This document shows, in pieces, positions 16,089-25,011 of a DNA stretch of 64,000 bases; the stretch's first letter is position 1; every line of letters begins with the position of its first letter. The notes under the pieces were generated by a model that worked only from the letters and a program-made list of their open reading frames with translations, did no database searches and was not told where the DNA came from. The stretch is from GCA-003244245 sp963712995 (lineage in GTDB: Bacteria > Actinomycetota > Actinomycetes > Mycobacteriales > Pseudonocardiaceae): assembly GCA_963712995.1 (NCBI GenBank), contig CAVQKH010000028.1:1-64000 (forward strand), read 5' to 3'. The position numbers and the translations under genes were made by a program.

Positions 16089-17432
16089 ATGGGGGCTGTC
16101 GAACTGGCCGATGTTCAGGGACTCATCCTTCGGGGGTACACCATGCAGGTGGCCCGGTATCTCGGCCTGAGCGTGCGTGAACCGGCTGCCGCCCGCGCAT
16201 TTCTGGCCGCGCTCATCGATGATGACCCCCTCGTTCCCTCCATCACCACCGCAGAGCCCTGGGCGGTCAAGCCGGACTGCTGCGTGAACGCAGGCATCAC
16301 CTTCCCAGGCCTGGCGGCACTAGGAGTGTCACCCGAGTCCCTGGCCGGCTTCCCCGTGGCGTACCGCGAGGGGGCGGTGCAGCGCGGGGCCAGGGTGGGT
16401 GACGTCGACACCAGCGCACCCGAGCACTGGCTGCCCTGGGTCGCGGATCCGGAACTGCATCTGCTGCTGACAGTGTTCGCCCAGTCCTGCGATGCGCTCG
16501 AGGCGGCAACCAAGCAGCTGGAACAGGCCTGGCTCGCTGGTTGCCTCGAGCTGGGCCGGCACGACGGTGCGCGGCTGCCCGACAATGTCGGGCACTTCGG
16601 TTACCGTGACGGCCTGTCCCAGCCCACCATCGACGGTGTCCCGCTCTCCGGGCTGCCGGATCATCTGCCGCGAGCCCCTGTGGGCGAGTTCCTGCTCGGA
16701 TATCCCAGCCAGTTCGACAACTTCAGCTACCCGATACCGCAGCCGCCCGAGCTCGGCCTCAACGGCAGCTTCGTCGCTTTTCGCATACTCGAGCAAGACG
16801 TCGACGCATTCGCGGAATTCCTCACCCGGCAGGCGGTGGCGACCGGGATGTCAGAGGACCTCATCGCGGCAAAACTGTGCGGACGCTGGCGCAACGGCGT
16901 ACCGCTGCACCTCTCGCCCAACACCGACACACCCGACCCACCGATCCCACCCGAGGCGCTGAACGACTTCGACTACGTCGGCGCGGACGGCGACGAGCGG
17001 GGTTACCGGTGCCCGGTCGGATCGCACATCCGCCGGATGAATCCGCGCAGCCAGCGCATCGCCAGCAACGGCGGTCACAAGCACCGCATCGTCCGGCGTG
17101 GAATCACCTACGGCCCGCCCTATGACCCGACGAATCCGCACGATGGGCAGGCTCGCGGACTGCTCGGCCTGTTCATCGGGGTCAGCCTGTGCGACCAGTT
17201 CGAGTTTCTCATGGCTCACTGGGCCAACGACGGAACCTTCGCCGCCGGGCTCGGGCGCACCAACGATCCTTTGATCGGCGCCCAAGCCAACGGGGCCGGA
17301 AGTTTCTCGATACCACGCCCGGAGGGGCGAGTGGTTCTGCCCGGCATCACCCGCTTCGTCACCACCCGCGGCGGCGCCTACTGTTTCTTGCCGAGCATCA
17401 CCGCAATCCGCTACCTGGCAAGCCTGGGCTAG
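16089..17432 (+). CDS. Dyp-type heme peroxidase
   Basis: This is a 447-aa DyP-type peroxidase. The distal motif G-Y-R-D-G-L-S-Q-P supplies the catalytic Asp, and C-P-V-G-S-H-I-R-R-M-N-P holds the proximal heme His. The later I-V-R-R-G-I-T-Y-G and a final F-V-T-T-R-G-G-A-Y-C-F-L-P-S are also typical. The family uses hydrogen peroxide to oxidise dyes, lignin-like phenols or porphyrins. ATG 16089 follows GGAGGG. There is no Tat signal, so it is cytoplasmic or encapsulated; no encapsulin gene is nearby. Length is at the long end of the family. A perfect hairpin overlaps its stop codon. Confidence 0.92.
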   Translation: MGAVELADVQGLILRGYTMQVARYLGLSVREPAAARAFLAALIDDDPLVPSITTAEPWAVKPDCCVNAGITFPGLAALGVSPESLAGFPVAYREGAVQRGARVGDVDTSAPEHWLPWVADPELHLLLTVFAQSCDALEAATKQLEQAWLAGCLELGRHDGARLPDNVGHFGYRDGLSQPTIDGVPLSGLPDHLPRAPVGEFLLGYPSQFDNFSYPIPQPPELGLNGSFVAFRILEQDVDAFAEFLTRQAVATGMSEDLIAAKLCGRWRNGVPLHLSPNTDTPDPPIPPEALNDFDYVGADGDERGYRCPVGSHIRRMNPRSQRIASNGGHKHRIVRRGITYGPPYDPTNPHDGQARGLLGLFIGVSLCDQFEFLMAHWANDGTFAAGLGRTNDPLIGAQANGAGSFSIPRPEGRVVLPGITRFVTTRGGAYCFLPSITAIRYLASLG

Positions 17433-17463
17433 GCCGCTCGACTGTCGAGCGGCCTAGCCCAGG
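17423..17463. terminator. Perfect 19-bp hairpin overlapping the DyP stop
   Basis: Arms 17423-17441 and 17445-17463 pair without mismatch around the loop ctg, and the left arm includes the TAG stop of the peroxidase. It also lies just beyond the end of the minus-strand hydrolase (17480), so it serves both convergent genes. Confidence 0.9.
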
Positions 17464-17479
17464 GAAGCGTCATGGATGG

Positions 17480-18805
17480 CTACCGGTCACCGGTCCCCAT
17501 GGCGAGAACCCGGTTGGCGTCGGTGAGCTCGGTGTTGGGGCGGTAGTCGTTCTCCGGTCGGGGGCTGGTCAGGCCCAGCGCCCGCATCACCACCGATGTC
17601 ATGGTGAGCCGGTCACTGGCAAACCCTCCGTGGGAGGAGGCATCGCAGCGGCTGTTGTCCGGGGCGAGCGAGCGCGAGACGATGCTGGCGCCGCCACGGT
17701 TGCGGATGGCTTGTTCGAGGGTGAGCTCGGGATGCTTCTTCTCGAGCGGACGCCCGAAAAACTTCTGCATCCCGAGCAGCGGAACGTCGGTGTCCCCCGT
17801 CGGCCCCTCCAACGCGCGTGAGACCAAGTAGAGCAGGGACTTGTGGTAGATGTCGCGATCGCCGGCCCGGCAGGCGTCATCGAGTTCCCGCTCATCGCTC
17901 AAGTTGAACGTGGCGAACGATCGAACCAGGCCGTTCGACCCAAGATGGGGGAGCACCTCACTGACGAACTTGTCGACCCGAAGGGCCGGTGCGAGCAGCG
18001 TCAGCGACGCGACGGAGACCCCCGCATCCTTCAGGAGCGGCAGCAGCTTCGCGTGGAAAATCGCACCCGCGCTGTGTCCTACCAGGTGCACCGCCACCTT
18101 GCCGGGTCCGTGCCGCTGGACGTAGTCCCGCAGTCGCAGCACGGTGAGAGATGCGCCCCCCATCACCATCATCTTAGCCTCTGCTTCAGCAGATGCCGGC
18201 GGCCAGGAGACCGCACCCGGGTTTTCGATCGGATCCGATGCGAGGCGGGCATTCTCCTTCATCTCGTCCCACATCCACCGGATACTTTTCCGTGCAGCCA
18301 ATTCGACCCCACGGTCGATGCCCTCTTTACCCCCCCGATCAATTATCTCAAAAAGGTTGAATCCGAACGGCAACTTGCCTTTTGTCAATTTGGCGAGCTC
18401 GTTCAGTAGTGTCTCTTTCACCCCGGTCTGCCAGGCGAAGAATATTGGATAGATGTTGTTGTTTAGCCACCAGTTGACGTTGTCCTGCGCCACGGACAAC
18501 CCCTTCTCCTCACTGTTGAGGCCGCCGTGAGCGTAGAGCAGCACATGACGTTTCAGGCTCGGGTCCCGCTCGAGCCACGCATGGTGCCAGCGGTCCATGT
18601 TCTCGAAAGCCCGGTCGATCTGGGTGGGAGAGCTGGCGAATTTGCCGTTCGACGACAGAAGTCCCTGGTTGCCGAGGTTGATCATGTGCATAGCCAGGCG
18701 CCGGAGGTCGAGGGCCGTGCCGGTGACGAGGTTCCCGCCGGTTGCCGTCGTGGTGGCCGAGCGGCCACCGGCGGGCGGCGTCCCGGGCACTCCAGGGCGG
18801 GCCAC
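17480..18805 (-). CDS. Alpha/beta hydrolase-like protein, probably 5' truncated
   Basis: This is 441 aa from the only GTG available at 18805. The nucleophile elbow is V-G-H-S-A-G near residue 244, preceded by L-L-Y-A-H-G-G-L-N, an oxyanion-like H-G-G. T-L-L-A-P-A-L-R then supplies strand 6, and a late H-G-G-F may hold the His. A large helical insert lies in the middle. Coding-like sequence continues upstream of the GTG (H-W-G-K-G-G-F-A-T-L-P-Y-Q-D-W-L-D to about 18880) with no start codon before a TGA, after which transposase-like sequence begins. The native N-terminus was probably lost. The gene may be inactive despite the intact active-site region. Confidence 0.65.
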   Translation of the reverse strand: MARPGVPGTPPAGGRSATTTATGGNLVTGTALDLRRLAMHMINLGNQGLLSSNGKFASSPTQIDRAFENMDRWHHAWLERDPSLKRHVLLYAHGGLNSEEKGLSVAQDNVNWWLNNNIYPIFFAWQTGVKETLLNELAKLTKGKLPFGFNLFEIIDRGGKEGIDRGVELAARKSIRWMWDEMKENARLASDPIENPGAVSWPPASAEAEAKMMVMGGASLTVLRLRDYVQRHGPGKVAVHLVGHSAGAIFHAKLLPLLKDAGVSVASLTLLAPALRVDKFVSEVLPHLGSNGLVRSFATFNLSDERELDDACRAGDRDIYHKSLLYLVSRALEGPTGDTDVPLLGMQKFFGRPLEKKHPELTLEQAIRNRGGASIVSRSLAPDNSRCDASSHGGFASDRLTMTSVVMRALGLTSPRPENDYRPNTELTDANRVLAMGTGDR

Positions 18806-18901
18806 CCAGGCGTCGTAGGCGGAATCGAGCCAGTCCTGGTAAGGCAGGGTCGCGAACCCACCCTTGCCCCAATGCCCTGGTACTCCAGCCGTAGATCGTG
18901 A

Positions 18902-19030
18902 TCATGTGAGTTGAGCTTGTTGACGGCGGTAGTGGCTGGCGCGGACTCGGTGTTGATGGCGGCGTCGCCAGTGTGACCAGGCCAGCGTGTCGGTGGCTCC
19001 TTGGGAGTAGGTACTGCCAGGCGAACCGAT
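18902..19030 (-). mobile_element. Transposase C-terminal remnant
   Basis: The minus-strand frame ends with D-T-L-A-W-S-H-W-R-R-R-H-Q-H-R-V-R-A-S-H-Y-R-R-Q, the usual basic tail of several actinobacterial DDE transposases (W-R-R-R-H-Q pattern). Only about 35 residues remain. The upstream part (S-S-T-R-N-V-I-I-G) does not continue the family. It abuts the broken start of the hydrolase gene. The exact IS family cannot be fixed from this tail. Confidence 0.55.
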
Positions 19031-19140
19031 GATCACGTTCCGCGTTGACGACTCGACCACCGCGCAGCCGGCGCCCCTACCCAACAACGAGGACGAATCG
19101 GTAGTGTGTCGTTCCGGGAACGAAGACAAAGGGGCCGCTC

Positions 19141-19470
19141 GTGATTTTTATCGTGGTCAAATTCACTATTCGCGCGGACAAGGCTGACGAGTGGTTGTCG
19201 CTCGTCGACGATTTCACCCAAGCCACACGGGGTGAGGCAGGAAACATCTTCTTCGAGTGGTCCAGGAGCGTCGACGTGCCCAACCAGTTCGTTCTCGTCG
19301 AGGCGTTCGCAGATGACGCGGCGGAGGCACACGTGAACTCCGAGCATTTCAAGACCGCTATGACGTGGATGCCCGAAGTGATCGCGGCGAAGCCCGAAAT
19401 CGTCAGCGTCCAGGTTCCGCAGAACGGCTGGGGTGAGATGGGAGAACTGACGCCGGTCGACCCTCGTTGA
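19141..19470 (+). CDS. Antibiotic biosynthesis monooxygenase (ABM/YgiN-like) protein
   Basis: This is a 109-aa protein starting at GTG 19141 with AAAGGGG upstream. It has the ABM ferredoxin-like fold signs: I-V-V-K-F-T-I-R, then F-T-Q-A-T-R-G-E-A-G-N-I-F-F-E-W, then F-V-L-V-E-A-F and a H-x-x-S-E-H-F motif (A-H-V-N-S-E-H-F). Members act as cofactor-free quinol monooxygenases or heme-related dimers; the substrate is unknown. It stands alone between a transposase scar and yihY. Confidence 0.85.
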   Translation: MIFIVVKFTIRADKADEWLSLVDDFTQATRGEAGNIFFEWSRSVDVPNQFVLVEAFADDAAEAHVNSEHFKTAMTWMPEVIAAKPEIVSVQVPQNGWGEMGELTPVDPR

Positions 19471-19507
19471 CCCTGCCTGTGGCAGCTCATGCCGATACTG
19501 TGACGGG

Positions 19508-20578
19508 ATGAGTTCGGTACGCCCGGTCCCGGAGACCGAGCTCATGGGCGGCAGGGAGCTCTCCGCCGACCACGCCTGGCACACCCTGCGGCGCTATCAC
19601 CTCGGTCGCCTCGTCGCTGCGGCGTTCCTCCGCTTCCGCTACGGCGACGGGTTCAGTCATGCCCGCGCTTTCGCGTTACAGCTCGCGCTGGCGGCGGTGC
19701 CGCTGCTCATCGCCGGGGCGGGCCTCGCGTCGGCCCTGGGCGCGGAGTCATTCGCCGAGGTCGTGGCGCGGACGGTGGTGGCGATCTCGCCGGGCAGCAG
19801 TGATGACCTGATTCGTCAGGTCATCACTGCCGGCAACGCGGCCGACGAGGCCAGCAAACGGGGCGAGGTCGTGGTCATCCTCGGATTGGGTACCGCCTTC
19901 CTCGCGGCCACCTCGGCGTTCGCGCAGCTTGAGCGCGGCGCCAACCGCATCTACGGCACGGAACGGGATCGTCCGAGCCTGCGCAAATACGGCCTGGCGA
20001 TGGTGCTGACGGCGACCGCGGGGGTCGCCATGGCCCTCGGGCTGCTGTGCATCGTGGCCGGGGACGCGTTCGGGGAGGCCATCGAGCAGGTCTACCACTG
20101 GGGCGCCGCAGCCGAGACCGTGTGGGACGTGCTGCGATGGCCGCTGGGGCTCGGCGCGCTGTTATTCGCGGTGACCGCGCTGTTCCGGTACGCCCCGCGG
20201 CGGCGGCAGCCCGGGCTTTCCTGGCTGGCGGCCGGGGCCGGGATGACCGTGCTGGGGTGGCTGATCGTTTCCGCCCTGCTCGGGGTGTACATCGCCGTTG
20301 CCGACAACTTCGACGACACCTACGGGCCGCTCACCGCGGTGATGGCACTGCTGCTGTGGGCCAACCTCACCGGCATCGCCCTGCTCTCCGGGATCGCCTT
20401 GGCAGCCCAACTCGAGGCCGTCCGGGCGGGGCGCACCGACCCGCTGCTGGCCGACACCGACAACGACGGCATCCCGGACGAGCTCGACGAGGAAAACGCC
20501 GGTACAGGCACCTACCTGCGGGCGGGGCCGTCTCGCGCCGCTGATGTGTGCGAGGGTGGAAAGCATGGTGGTGAGTAA
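19508..20578 (+). CDS. YihY/BrkB-like membrane protein with C-terminal calcium-type motif
   Basis: This is a 356-aa YihY/BrkB family membrane protein with about six helices. Motifs include D-G-F-S-H-A-R-A-F-A-L-Q-L-A-L, A-N-R-I-Y-G-T-E-R-D-R-P and Y-G-P-L-T-A-V-M-A-L-L-L-W-A-N-L-T. After the last helix comes D-P-L-L-A-D-T-D-N-D-G-I-P-D-E-L-D, a thrombospondin-type-3 or EF-hand-like calcium loop, which is unusual for this family. Its end overlaps the next gene by 14 bases, so translation is probably coupled. The role in the family is unclear; it has been linked to transport or envelope maintenance. Confidence 0.88.
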   Translation: MSSVRPVPETELMGGRELSADHAWHTLRRYHLGRLVAAAFLRFRYGDGFSHARAFALQLALAAVPLLIAGAGLASALGAESFAEVVARTVVAISPGSSDDLIRQVITAGNAADEASKRGEVVVILGLGTAFLAATSAFAQLERGANRIYGTERDRPSLRKYGLAMVLTATAGVAMALGLLCIVAGDAFGEAIEQVYHWGAAAETVWDVLRWPLGLGALLFAVTALFRYAPRRRQPGLSWLAAGAGMTVLGWLIVSALLGVYIAVADNFDDTYGPLTAVMALLLWANLTGIALLSGIALAAQLEAVRAGRTDPLLADTDNDGIPDELDEENAGTGTYLRAGPSRAADVCEGGKHGGE

Positions 20579-21950
20579 CGAGTCCATCAGGCACGACCGC
20601 TTCGAAGAGTTCCGTGCCTACGCCGAACGCCGGGCTCGCGGCAGTGTGGAGGTCCCCCCGCTGCAGCTGCTGCCGCATGAACGGCGGTGGCATGTGCGCC
20701 AGACGCTGCTGGAGGACCACCGTTCCCGGATCGAGAACCGTCCCGAGGGCGCGCAGGCCAAGTTCGACACGCTGGCCAAGGACGTCCTCCGTTTCTTCCG
20801 GGGCACCGCCCTGCTGTACTACCGCGACCACGGGGGATCCGACGCGCATCTGCCGATCGTGTTCACCATCGGCGATGTCCACCCGGAGAACTTCGGGGTC
20901 ATGCCGAACTCTGACGGCGCCCCCTTCTTCGGGGTGAACGACTTCGACGAGGCGTGGGCGGCGCCGTTCTCCTACGACGTCAAACGCGGCGCCACCGGCT
21001 TCTGGATCGTCGCCACCGAGAACGGCATAAAGAAGAAGGACCGCCGCCGGATCGTCCGCGCGTTCATCGACGGCTACCTCAGTGCCATGCGCGCGTACTC
21101 GAAGGATGACCGGTCGAGCACGTTCCAGTTCCGCCTTGACAACAGCCCGGAGATGATCCGCTCGCTGCTGAAGCGGGCGATGACCGACCGCACGGAGTTC
21201 CTCGCCGACCTCATCGACCTGGACACCGCCCGGTTCCGTCCCAGCAAGAAGTGCGTGCCGCAATCCTCGCGCATCGCGGAGTTCCAGAAGGTCGTGGACC
21301 GCTACGTGAAGACGAACACCCTGGGCGAGATCCCGCGGCCGAAGTCCTTTTTCCGGGTGCTCGACGTGGCCCGCAAGAAGGGCAGCGGGACCGCGAGCCT
21401 CGGGCTCGACCGGTTCTTCGTGCTCGTCGAGGGCTGGGATCCCGACCCCCACCGTTCGGTGATCCTCGAGATGAAGCAGGCCCGCCGCTCAGCACTGTAC
21501 GGGCTGGTACCGGCCAACGACGTCACCCCCGGCGAGGACTCTGACCACTCGGAGTCGGCCCGGCGGGTCGTCGCCGCGCAGCACGTGCACCTGGTGGGCG
21601 GGGATCCGCTGTACGGGTTCGCCGAGATCGACGGGCGAAGTTTCCTGGTGCGGGAGCGCAGCCCGTTCAAAAACGAGATCGACGTCGAGGATCTCGATGC
21701 CGATGGCCTGGCCGAGTATGCGGATATCTGCGGCCAGGCGCTCGCCCAGCCGCACGCCCGCTCCGACGCCGAAACCGGGATCATGCCCGGAAGCGCCGAA
21801 GAGCGCATCCTGTCCTCGATCATCCCGGAACTGTTCTGTTCCGACGTCGGGGACTTCGCCGAGGTCGCCGCGCGGCGCGTGTACGACGACCATGCACTGT
21901 TCCGGCGTGACCACGCATGCGGCGCCTTCCAGTACTGGGACTCCGATTGA
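20565..21950 (+). CDS. DUF2252 family protein
   Basis: This is a 461-aa DUF2252 protein. F-R-G-T-A-L-L-Y-Y-R-D, then I-G-D-V-H-P-E-N-F-G and D-F-D-E-A-W-A-A-P-F are the family signature and resemble the H-x-D-x-x-x-x-N and D-F-D sites of aminoglycoside-kinase-like folds. The later L-G-L-D-R-F-F-V-L-V-E-G and H-V-H-L-V-G-G-D-P-L-Y-G motifs also fit. A kinase-like activity is therefore possible but unproven. ATG 20565 lies inside the end of the YihY gene, giving a coupled pair. Confidence 0.88.
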   Translation: MVVSNESIRHDRFEEFRAYAERRARGSVEVPPLQLLPHERRWHVRQTLLEDHRSRIENRPEGAQAKFDTLAKDVLRFFRGTALLYYRDHGGSDAHLPIVFTIGDVHPENFGVMPNSDGAPFFGVNDFDEAWAAPFSYDVKRGATGFWIVATENGIKKKDRRRIVRAFIDGYLSAMRAYSKDDRSSTFQFRLDNSPEMIRSLLKRAMTDRTEFLADLIDLDTARFRPSKKCVPQSSRIAEFQKVVDRYVKTNTLGEIPRPKSFFRVLDVARKKGSGTASLGLDRFFVLVEGWDPDPHRSVILEMKQARRSALYGLVPANDVTPGEDSDHSESARRVVAAQHVHLVGGDPLYGFAEIDGRSFLVRERSPFKNEIDVEDLDADGLAEYADICGQALAQPHARSDAETGIMPGSAEERILSSIIPELFCSDVGDFAEVAARRVYDDHALFRRDHACGAFQYWDSD

Positions 21951-22001
21951 CGCCGCTGACGGAGCTGCCCCATTGTGGTCAAGGCGTGCGCCCCGTAGGC
22001 C

Positions 22002-22466
22002 TCAGCAGCCTGTGGGTCTCGCCCCGGCAGCAGTGCCGGGGGCTTCCGATGGCTGCCCTTGCTGTTGGTGTGGATCCGTGGGGGTGGGGCAGGCCCTGAC
22101 GGCTGCCGCTATCTCAGCGTGGAGATCAAACACCTGGTCAAGTCCGGTGCTCTCCAGCGAGTGGGTGACCGCATGGTTGTCATCGATGACAAGGGCCAAG
22201 TGGCAACCAGCGGCTTCTTGGCCGGCGAGGATCTCGACGAGGATGTTCAGCCCGATCGAAGCCAGGAACCGAACAGCCGACAAGTCGATCACAAGATGGG
22301 AGGGTACGACGTTGATCGCGTTCAGCTTCTCCCGCAGAGCAGGTCCGGTGAGTAAGTCGACCTCACCGACCACCACGCACAGGATCGTGCCCGGCGAGAC
22401 CTCGCTTGCCGTTACGTTGAGTAGCTCCTCAGTAATGACCCGACTGGTGTCACAGGACTCGTGCAT
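22002..22466 (-). CDS. STAS-domain anti-anti-sigma-like protein
   Basis: This is a 154-aa STAS protein. V-V-V-G-E-V-D-L-L-T-G-P-A-L, then L-V-I-D-L-S-A-V-R-F-L-A-S-I-G-L-N is the core; the serine in F-L-A-S-I-G sits at the phosphorylation position. A Pro/Gln-rich tail of about 30 residues follows. ATG 22466 follows GGGAGG. It is divergent from the two-RCK gene. It is the second STAS protein in the window; no RsbW-type kinase is adjacent to either. Confidence 0.85.
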   Translation of the reverse strand: MHESCDTSRVITEELLNVTASEVSPGTILCVVVGEVDLLTGPALREKLNAINVVPSHLVIDLSAVRFLASIGLNILVEILAGQEAAGCHLALVIDDNHAVTHSLESTGLDQVFDLHAEIAAAVRACPTPTDPHQQQGQPSEAPGTAAGARPTGC

Positions 22467-22668
22467 CGCTTCCCTCCTCCCTCCGCTCCACAGGTAGGCG
22501 GCCCCGCAGCGTTGCAAACCAGGAACCGGCAATCGTGCGGCCGTGAATTTAGCAGCCTCCCATCCCTCGTCCTGGCCACCTGGCGGTCGGGTGGCGGAGC
22601 AAGCCGCTACCCGCAGACCACTGGCCCTGGTCAGGCTCTCGAACCACGCATCGTAGTCTCGCCAGGTT

Positions 22669-24387
22669 ATGGCGACGGATGAGGAACAGCTTCGGCGGAG
22701 CCCGCACCTGGTCGTGTGCGGTGACAACCCGCTGGCTTATCGCCTGGTCGAGGAGCTCGTCACCCAGATCGGTAACGAGGTGACCGTGATCCTGCCCTCG
22801 ACGGGACGCAACTACGGACCCCGGATCGCGTTGTTGCCGAAGGTACGGGTGATCGAGGCGCCCGAGTTGAGCGAGGGTGCCTTCCGCGCCGCGCAGGTGG
22901 AACAGGCCAGTGCGGTTGCCTTGGTCGGTGAGGACGACGTCGGCAACATTCATGCCGCGCTTCGAGCCCAGGAGCTCAACGCTGACCTGCGGCTGGTGAT
23001 CCGTTTCCTCAACATGAATCTCGGTGAGCGCATCCGGACACTGTTCCCTGGCTGCGCCGTGCTCTCCGACGCTGACACCGCGGCCCCCTCCTTTGTGGCT
23101 GGGGCTCTGAGCGAGCTGGCGCCCAGCTACGTACGGCTGGCGGACCGGACACTCTATGTCGCGCGACGGCGCGACGTGGCTGCGGATCGCCTGATCTGTG
23201 CGGTCGCCGACACCAGCGTGCCAGGACATCCCGAACTGTTACCAGCCGACCAGGATCAAGCCGATCTCGTGTTGGCCGAAGGGCAAGCCGCCCTCGGCGA
23301 TACCACCACTCATCGCCGACGACTCAACCTGCCGCGTGCCCTCTGGTCGCGTATCAAGGTGTGGTTCAACCGCAAGCTGGCCATTGCGACTGTCGGATTA
23401 TTCGCCCTGCTAGGGCTCGGGACGGTCCTGTTCGCCAGTGTGGGCGGCTTCTCCTGGTCCGGCGCTGTCTATCTCACCCTCCTGAACGCCGCTGGGGCCG
23501 CCCAGCCTGACACCGAGTTGAGCACCATCAACAAGATCACTCAAACGATGGTTACGATCGTAGGGATCTCGATCATCCCGGTGGTCACCGCGACGGTGGT
23601 CGACGCAGCCGTGAGCTCCCGGCTGGACACCATTCTGGGCAGGCTCCGCCCCATCGCCGGTCATGTGATCGTCGTCGGGCTGGGTAACGTCGGCGCCCGC
23701 GTCGTGGCGCAGTTGCATGATCTGGGTGTTCCGGTGGTGTGCGTGGACAATGACGAGCACGCCCGCGGCGTGCCGCTCGCGAGGCAGATCGACGCGCCGA
23801 TCGTGTTCGGCGATGCCAGCCGAGAGGCCACCCTGCGCGCCGCGTATCTCGACACCTGCCGCGCGTTGGTGGCCGTCACCAACGACGACGTCACCAACCT
23901 GGAAACAGCCCTGCAGGGCCGCGCGATGAGCCACGATCTACGCGTTGTGCTGCGTTTGTTCGACAGCGACTTCGCCGAGCGGGTCCAACGCAACTTCGGT
24001 ATCGCCATCTCCCAGAGCGTGCCCAACCTCGCCGCGCCTGCCTTCGCTGCCGCGATGCTGCGCCGCGAGGTGCTGGGCACCATTTCGGTCGGGCGCATGG
24101 TTCTGCTCATCGCCGAGGTGCCCGTCCAGGCGGGTTCCGAACTTGACGGCCTGGCCAGCCAGGCCGTCAACGCGCCCCGCCAGGTACAGGTGATCGCGAT
24201 CCAACGTCACGCGACGGACACCCTGGAACTACCAGCGCCCCCAGATCACCTCCTCGCCAGCGGTGACCGCCTGATCATCCTGGCGACCCGCGCGGGGCTC
24301 GGCCGGGTCCTGATCCGCAGCGTCGCGACAGAGCTCTGGCGTCAACTGGACGAGACCGGGTCTGTCTCCCCGATAACCGGCCGGTAA
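22669..24387 (+). CDS. Membrane protein with two TrkA/RCK domains
   Basis: This is 572 aa. An N-terminal nucleotide-binding-like RCK module (L-V-V-C-G-D-N-P-L-A-Y-R-L-V-E-E-L) is followed by two membrane helices near residues 232-255 and 290-312, and a second, classic TrkA-N domain (V-I-V-V-G-L-G-N-V-G-A-R-V), then TrkA-C-like sequence. The layout resembles RCK-gated cation channels, but the stretch between the helices (L-L-N-A-A-G-A-A-Q-P-D) lacks the T-x-G-Y-G potassium filter. It may conduct another ion or be a sensor. It is transcribed alone. Confidence 0.8.
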   Translation: MATDEEQLRRSPHLVVCGDNPLAYRLVEELVTQIGNEVTVILPSTGRNYGPRIALLPKVRVIEAPELSEGAFRAAQVEQASAVALVGEDDVGNIHAALRAQELNADLRLVIRFLNMNLGERIRTLFPGCAVLSDADTAAPSFVAGALSELAPSYVRLADRTLYVARRRDVAADRLICAVADTSVPGHPELLPADQDQADLVLAEGQAALGDTTTHRRRLNLPRALWSRIKVWFNRKLAIATVGLFALLGLGTVLFASVGGFSWSGAVYLTLLNAAGAAQPDTELSTINKITQTMVTIVGISIIPVVTATVVDAAVSSRLDTILGRLRPIAGHVIVVGLGNVGARVVAQLHDLGVPVVCVDNDEHARGVPLARQIDAPIVFGDASREATLRAAYLDTCRALVAVTNDDVTNLETALQGRAMSHDLRVVLRLFDSDFAERVQRNFGIAISQSVPNLAAPAFAAAMLRREVLGTISVGRMVLLIAEVPVQAGSELDGLASQAVNAPRQVQVIAIQRHATDTLELPAPPDHLLASGDRLIILATRAGLGRVLIRSVATELWRQLDETGSVSPITGR

Positions 24388-25011
24388 ACAAACGCCGACT
24401 CCGGCCCCGGAGCGAACGGCTGCACCCAGAAGGTCCCCGCCGAACCGGAGCGAGACGGACCACTGCGCAGTGTTCTTTGGTCGCCAACCAGCGGACATCC
24501 CGATGCACCAGGACCCTAGCCGCGGATACGCGTACCGTCAGTTAGTTCCCCTCCTGCGCTCTCCAGCTTATTGTTGGCAGCGCGTCTCGGCGGGTGCCGT
24601 GCGTGGACTGCCGGCGGAAGCGCCGCTGGCGAACCTGGAAAGTCCTCGTCACAGGCATCTCCTGGATCCGGTGACCCGAACACCGCCTGCAGGTCGGAGG
24701 GCAGGCGGTGTCTCCCACGGTGACTGACCCGTTGCAGGTCAGGCCTACTGGACAGGGCGTTGACGTTGAGTCGCTCACCCCAAAGCTGATCATAAATCGG
24801 TGTCTGGCCCACGGGGCGACACCGTAGGGGCAAGGCTGTCAGGAGAAGTATCAACATGGTGTGTACACACTGTGGACAGGTACGAGGACGCCTGGAGGCC
24901 GGCGTCGGACAAGAGCACCGCCCGGCGACTGGCGTCAGCGTATTGTGCAGGTCAGGCGCCGGCGCTGTGGGGAACTGTGATCGCTGGGGCGCACGGCGAG
25001 GAGGCTCGGGG
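24388..25011. other. 624-base intergenic region before the Clp ATPase
   Basis: No supported gene is present. Several short repeats occur, for example gcctgcaggtcggagggcaggcgg near 24690. It probably holds the promoter of the Clp-like gene, but no clear HspR or ClgR operator could be recognised by eye. A weak plus-strand frame from 24856 that joins the Clp gene lacks coding character. Confidence 0.5.
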
